NCBI RefSeq assembly: GCF_012489685.1
Contig: NC_080042.1
Span: 47,420,066-47,484,065, forward strand
Length of the DNA stretch: 64,000 nucleotides
Reading direction: 5' to 3'
DNA from: Lotus japonicus
Lineage: Eukaryota; Streptophyta; Magnoliopsida; Fabales; Fabaceae
Shown here: positions 58,788 to 64,000 of the stretch, piece by piece
Position numbering within the stretch: the first letter of the stretch is position 1
Layout of the letters: every line of letters begins with the position of its first letter
Made by a program: the position numbers and the translations under genes
Notes under the pieces: generated by a model
What the model was told of the DNA's origin: nothing
The model's input: only the letters and a program-made list of their open reading frames with translations
The model's database searches: none

Positions 58788-58834
58788 GGGGGAGGGGAAA
58801 GGGTCGGAAATTAACAACTAACATTTGCCTAAAT
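58788..58834 (+). mobile_element. SINE stub just upstream of the WD40 start codon
   Basis: AACAACTAACATTTGCCTAAAT matches the 3' tail of the SINE at 42475. The stub is flanked by the 14-bp repeat AAATAAATTTGAGG (58774-58787 and 58835-58848). It lies 64-110 bp upstream of the gene's ATG, in the promoter or 5' UTR. Confidence 0.65.
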
Positions 58835-58848
58835 AAATAAATTTGAGG

Positions 58849-59254
58849 AAACAAGAATCTGTAATCAATTTTACTTTAAAAAAAGACATATATATCATCC
58901 TGTAAATATGCTTATAAAAAAAAATCCAGTAAATATTATTTGACCCGGATAGGACTACGATCATCTCTTTTTTAAAACAATTATTTATCATAAAATTACT
59001 ATATGTCTATCAACTCTTAACTTTTAAATGAAAATTAAGGTGCTTGGGTAATAGACCTATGAGAATACGAGTTCAAACTTCGAGAAATTTATTTATTTGG
59101 GGAAACTATTAGTGTTTTCTGAACTGATCTGTTAAAGACAAAAATAAAATCTTTAAATGAAAATTTAAAAGAATTACGGGGACACAATCTGAGAGTAAGT
59201 CATAACATTAACATTGAAAATGATTGATGTGCGGACAAAATTGAGCAACATATT
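58849..59254. other. Putative promoter region of the WD40 gene
   Basis: AT-rich spacer between the gene's 5' end and the MULE-like MITE. A GAGTTCAAACTTCGAG box B-like word near 59070 hints at another SINE remnant. No TATA box was assigned. Confidence 0.35.
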
Positions 59255-59263
59255 TTACATATA

Positions 59264-60668
59264 GGCTTAGTTGCACATTTGCTCCCTCGTCTTTTACCAT
59301 TGTGCGAAGTCTCTCCCCCATTTTTAAAATGAGCGGATTCCCTCCGTCATGTTTCAAATTGTGAAAATTTTGTACTGCCGTTAGCTTTCCATCAAATTGC
59401 TAACGGCAGTTTCTATTTTCACCCCCTTTTTACTAACTGCACCACCTACACTAAATTAGAAAAACAAATTTTTTAATGTATTCTCTCTTCTTTCCTTCCA
59501 AAATAACTTAGCAGCCGCCACTCTCCTTCCACACCCATGGCTTCACCACTGAACCATCCTTGTCCTTCCTGATCTCGTTTTCATCTTCACCCAATCGCAC
59601 ACCACCACTCCCTTCTTCCTCCTCCACAAATTGTGCCACCACCATGCTCTTTTCTGATCGCGCCGCCACCACAATGCGCCTTCTCTCTCGCGAATTCCGG
59701 GTTTGGTGTGGCTATTCCCACACTCTGTCCCCGACACCGCCACCCAATATGTTCCTGTCGTTGCTACCAGGTTCAGGACCGCTGCTCATCCTCGTTTTCG
59801 TGCGTCAATTCTAGCTCCAGTGCTTGTTGTTCGCCATTCCTGTGGTTGGTGCATTTTCACAGTTTGTTTTGAACCCATGACTTAGATGCTAGAAATTTCA
59901 ACCCATTTGGGAAAAAAATGATCTTTGATGAGAAGGTTTCATTTTGACGGAGACCCACGTGAAGAAATGGGGATTTAAATAAAGGGGAAACACCAGAATC
60001 AGTTGAAGAAATCAAAAGGTTAGAATTGAGGTTGTGGGTGTGATGGAAAAGCATAAAAAAGGTAGAATTTTGAGTATCTTATATGGGTGAAGAACTCAGA
60101 ATTGATGGATTGAACATAGAGAATCTAGGGTTTTGGTGTTTGGTGAAAGAATCAAAACTTGGGAGGGAAGAATGAATGAAGATATTGGGTATATGAGAGA
60201 AAGGCAGCATATCACTGCAAAACAAGCCTTGCCCACCGTGCGAGCTTCCAGCTTTTCCCCTCTATTGTTGTTTTGGGTGGTTTTACCAAATAGATGGTGA
60301 TGAGATTGTGAAGCTTGCATCTGTGGTGAATGAAAGGAGAAAAGTTTATTTGTGGGGATGATGAATAACGTGATTTATTGCTGGGTTTTTTTCTGGTTTT
60401 TTTTTTTGTATACCATGAAGAAGATGAAGATCATGAGGAAAGAGATGAAGATGATAGATTTTTTTTTTCCTCCAAAAATTGTGTAGGTGGTGCAGATAGT
60501 AAATAGATGGTGAAAATAGCAACCTCCGTTAGCTTTTAGACGACAAACTAACGGAAGGAGTATATTTTCACAAATTAATACATGAGGGAGGGAATCTGCT
60601 CATTTTAAACATGAGGGAGGAACTTTGCACAACGGTGAAAGATGAGGGAGCAAATGTGCAATTAAACC
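59264..60668. mobile_element. MULE-like MITE, 1.4 kb
   Basis: The left end GGCTTAGTTGCACATTTGCT and right end AGCAAATGTGCAATTAAACC form inverted repeats of roughly 180 bp (also GCTAACGG/CCGTTAGC and ATGAGCGGATTCCCTCC/GGAGGGAATCTGCTCAT). Near-identical 9-mers TTACATATA (59255-59263) and ATACATATA (60669-60677) flank it. The interior frames (59543-60320) are short and show no transposase. It sits 540 bp upstream of the WD40 ATG. Confidence 0.82.
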
Positions 60669-60677
60669 ATACATATA

Positions 60678-62264
60678 CCATTCAACAGTACAGTTTTTAA
60701 CCACGACAAATATTAGCTGCGATTAATGACAACTTCAAAGTATGTCACATGATTTTGTATCTAACCCAATTTTATATGTTAGACTATAAAGAACTCTTAT
60801 AATTTTTTTACACTTAGTTTGATATTCATCAAAAAAAAAAAGTAGATAGTCAATGTCCTTAAATATTTAGTTTAGGGTTTGATCTTTGAGCAGTGCATAT
60901 GAAGAATGATCTGTTGAGATGGACTTACTCACTTAGTCTCATCACCGTCAGCTGTGAAAATATATTGGATAAAAAGTTAAGATGAAAAATTAGACTAGGA
61001 AAACACATATAGAGTAATGACTAATTTATGGTCATGTATGTTATTGATCAATCATATAATATTTTAAAATTGATGTATTATAATATAATTGTATAATAGA
61101 TTTAGGAGTGTTTCATGATAACTTTCATTTCAAAATTAATCTCTTAAACAAAAATTTATATAGTGATATTAATAAGGGCGTAAGCTAGAGTAGATTAGTT
61201 ATATGACAACTTTTTGTCATTGGTATAATATTAAAAGGTAATTGTTATTTTCACCATCCACATCTATAAGTGAAGCTCTTATATTGATGTAATCCGAAAA
61301 CACCCTTATAAATAATTTCGGTCGCACTTTAAAGGTGCGTGACTTACACACATTTAAAGTGAGTGTTAGCCACGTACTCTAAAGCGAGCGACTTACACAC
61401 TTGTCTTTAAATTATGTATATAACGCACTTAAAACTGTGTACGTCACGCATTTTAAAGTGCAAGAGAAGGCACCAAACGACAAATGCTGAAACAGAATTC
61501 AAAAGAAGACAAGAGATAAAACAGAAACACATTAATCTACGAATGATATTACCATATTACGCATTAATCTAAGAATGATATTACAATATAGCAATGTCAC
61601 TAATAGAAAGCTCTATTAAACTATCATTGTTACAACATTCTATTACAACAATATGTTAGCCTAAGCTTAGTCAACAGTAAGATCCACGAGTTCATCGTTC
61701 TTGAGTGAGTTTTGTTCTGCAAGATTTCTTGATATCTAGCCATGAGATCCAGGTATTGTGACTCCCAACCAAGAGTTTGTTCAGTACAATAATATGTCAT
61801 TGTGGATTAGTAGTTGACATAGGAAATTCATTATTTAAGTGCAAGAACAAGGCGATTACTAACTATGTTAAACACACACTAATTAAGATAATGTAATGTG
61901 TCTCACTTAAAAAATATTAAGTAAATCATGACCAATTATAGATGCACCTAATGGTTGTTGGACTCACCAAGCTTATACATATATATATATATATATATAT
62001 ATAAAAGTTTGTGGTCCAGGGGAAGTGGCACTGGACTAGTAAGAGGCAAAAATGTAGAGTAGCCCTTACGTGAGAAAGTCACCAACTAAACCTGACACAC
62101 CGAAGTAACAAGGTGGCTCATATCCGAAATGGTCAATCACTTCTCCTCTGTTACAATCTCCTTTGGACTGGCATGCAGGGCCTGCAAGACTTTTTGGTAC
62201 AGTTTGTTGGACTCATACAGTTTTAGATACGTTGCATTATGTGTTGTGGGCTCATTTATCATTA
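60678..62264. other. Intergenic with TTTAAAGTG-type repeats and an AT microsatellite
   Basis: Imperfect repeats of TTTAAAGTGNGTGACTTACACAC type occur at 61320-61460 and an (AT)n run at about 61978-62003. No gene is supported. Confidence 0.5.
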
Positions 62265-62272
62265 CTTGCCGC

Positions 62273-62680
62273 TAAGGGTGGAAATAAGTCAAGTCAAGCC
62301 AAGCTTTGCATGGCCCAAGCCTAGCCTGCATTCTCTTTTCGTGGCTCAAGTCTGGCCTGTGACCTTTCACAAGCCGAATTTTAAGGCCTGACTAGTCTTC
62401 TTAAAAGCTTATTTAATAGAAAATTACATCTAAAGAAGGTCAAAATTGAGCAAAATGACTTAATTTGATCAAAAAAAATTCTCGGGATCCAATTTGATGC
62501 GAAATTTTTTCAGGGACTCAATGTGATTCCCTTTACAATTTCAAGGACCAAAAAGTTATTTAGGCCATCAAGCCTTTTTAAAAGCCTAGGCCCAACCTTT
62601 TTAATAAATGAGTCAAGCCAAGCGTCTAGCGAGCCAAGTTGTAGGCCCCTGACAAGCCGCCTTGCTTATTTCCACTCGTA
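62273..62680. mobile_element. hAT-like MITE, 408 bp
   Basis: Ends TAAGGGTGGAAATAAG and CTTATTTCCACTCGTA are inverted copies. A perfect 8-bp repeat CTTGCCGC flanks it (62265-62272 and 62681-62688), the duplication size of hAT elements. The short frame at 62523 is not a gene. Confidence 0.82.
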
Positions 62681-62948
62681 CTTGCCGCACTTGAGGCCAC
62701 ATTTCTTGCCCCATACCCAACAAGGAAGCAACACTTCTAAATCCACAATTCTCATCATCAACAACATCCACAATGTTAACTACCTTATCATGGAAGACTT
62801 TGGGGACTTCATGAATTAGGGGGCTGAGTAAAATTTGGGCGACTGGGCCAGTTGAAAGGGCATCACCTTGCCCTTCTTCTTGGATGAAGATTCTGTGGAG
62901 TGGGGATTAGTCTCTTCCGTTTTCCTTGACATATTGTAATGCCCTTGC

Positions 62949-64000
62949 TGTAACACCCCGATTTCGGTGGCGTCACTTTAGTAACCAAAAGTAAACTTAA
63001 TGCGGAAAAACGTGAATATTTTTTTTTTTGATAATAACTAAGACAAGACTGAAATAGATAAACCCAAATGCGAAAAGCAATAAAACTAATATACAAAATA
63101 TATAACAGCCCCCGCTGTAAGTAACAACCTCGTCACAAGTAACCTCCAGTGATGGAAAGAAAAGTGTAGCGCCCGAAGGCAATATGTACAGACTGAAAGT
63201 AAAGGTGAAGTGTCCGCAACACCATCCCTCAAAACTGAGAATCAGCTGGCCCTTCGGCCTGAAGCAAGACCTCCTAAGTCCAACCAACTCTCTGTGATTC
63301 CTGTAAAGAAACCACACAAAAAGCTATAGGTGGGAAACTACCCTGTCCCAAAAGAAACAAATGATGTTCAGAGCTAAGACTCTACTCCTACACTAATCCC
63401 ATCTTGAGGAGCTCACACCAGCACTAAAACCTACATGCTAGCATGATCATCGTCCGAATTCGAAATCCAGAACGACCTAGTCTATGTACACCATCCGTCA
63501 TCCTCTTGCTACCGCGATACGCTCCAGTTCCCGCATCTCAACCCTAGTTCCTCCCGAAGGATGAACCATCATGAATCAGCCCGCCGAAGACATCTGACAA
63601 AGGGCGTTTGTTCGCCAAAGCACACACAGAAGACGCGAGGGTCAACTCCAAAGAATTATATAAATAATACCACCAATAGATACCATTAAAAGATTGGCCA
63701 CTTAGGCTTATAACTAGGGATAACATCCTAGGTTTGCATTATTCCACAAAGAATATAACGACTGTAAATCACAGTTAACATGCCTCAAGTAGAATTAACA
63801 AGTATCAAACACACTCAACAACTAAGTCAGTATGCATGTTGCATGAAATGATATGCAGGTTAACCCAGTCAACCAATATGCAATCCGGAACGGATGGACA
63901 TCAAACGGATCAATCCTAGCACCAGCAACGGTGGGACCATTCTGCCCGCGTGCCTCTTACACCAAACATAGGTATGGGCATCAAACGAGTCAATCCTAGC
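62949..64000 (-). mobile_element. Chromovirus LTR, minus strand, cut by the window edge
   Basis: On the plus strand it begins TGTAACACCCCGATTTCGG, the complement of the LTR 3' terminus of the 21375-34281 family. It continues through GGTTACTAAAGTGACGCC, the TTGCCTTCGGGC block and the GAGTTGACCCTCGCGTCT block in reverse order. The region matching the 160-codon LTR frame (about 63640-63430) has stops and lacks the proline-rich middle. Whether it is a solo LTR or the end of a full element lies outside the window. Confidence 0.88.

Overview
This is nuclear DNA of a flowering plant, most likely a dicot. The evidence is short GT-AG introns, L1-type LINEs with plant ORF1 architecture, a Tekay-like chromovirus, MULE- and hAT-like MITEs, and a terminal exon matching the proteasome ATPase RPT5. 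Several repeats look legume-like to me, but that is an impression and not a demonstrated assignment. The window is a repeat-rich, gene-poor interval and most of it is transposable elements nested in one another.

Layout, left half. Positions 1-8.2 kb hold a decayed minus-strand LINE (LINE A) that runs off the left edge. A 3.6-kb solo LTR interrupts its ORF1, and its 5' end merges into a CCA-rich repeat. From 8.2 to 15.8 kb there are a small palindromic element, a 0.9-kb MULE-like MITE, a receptor-kinase pseudogene, a 5'-truncated LINE tail (LINE C), an orphan last exon of the proteasome gene RPT5 and a tRNA-derived SINE. From 15.8 to 35.9 kb there is a second LINE (LINE B, plus strand) framed by a perfect 17-bp target duplication. 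LINE B was split twice. A 1.0-kb TIR element sits in ORF1 and a complete 12.9-kb Ty3/gypsy chromovirus sits in ORF2. The chromovirus has 5-bp target duplications (GACTT), two 4119-bp LTRs differing by only two bases that I can find, an initiator-Met tRNA primer site and one intact 1472-codon gag-pol frame, so it is very young and may be competent.

Layout, right half. From 36.2 to 39.4 kb there is another solo LTR with an intact 5-bp duplication. The only convincing intact host gene is on the minus strand at 43.3-58.7 kb: a 13-exon, 363-residue WD40-type gene whose introns are swollen by a copia remnant, a solo LTR, a small non-autonomous LTR element, SINE stubs and MITEs. From 59.3 to 64 kb there are a 1.4-kb MULE-like MITE, a hAT-like MITE and the end of a further chromovirus LTR cut by the window edge.

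Most interesting: the chromovirus leader looks like a spliced plant 5' UTR. A TATA box is followed 149 bp later by a splice donor. A 78-nt exon comes next, and a branch point plus acceptor lies 3 nt before the gag ATG. The 149-bp spacing and the 78-nt exon length are the same in a diverged solo LTR 18 kb away. Joining these sites would remove the primer-binding site from the translated RNA. The same LTR carries a 36-bp tandem array in which each unit can form a small hairpin with compensatory base changes (GAAG/CTTC versus GAGG/CCTC), and a 160-codon open reading frame of unknown function.
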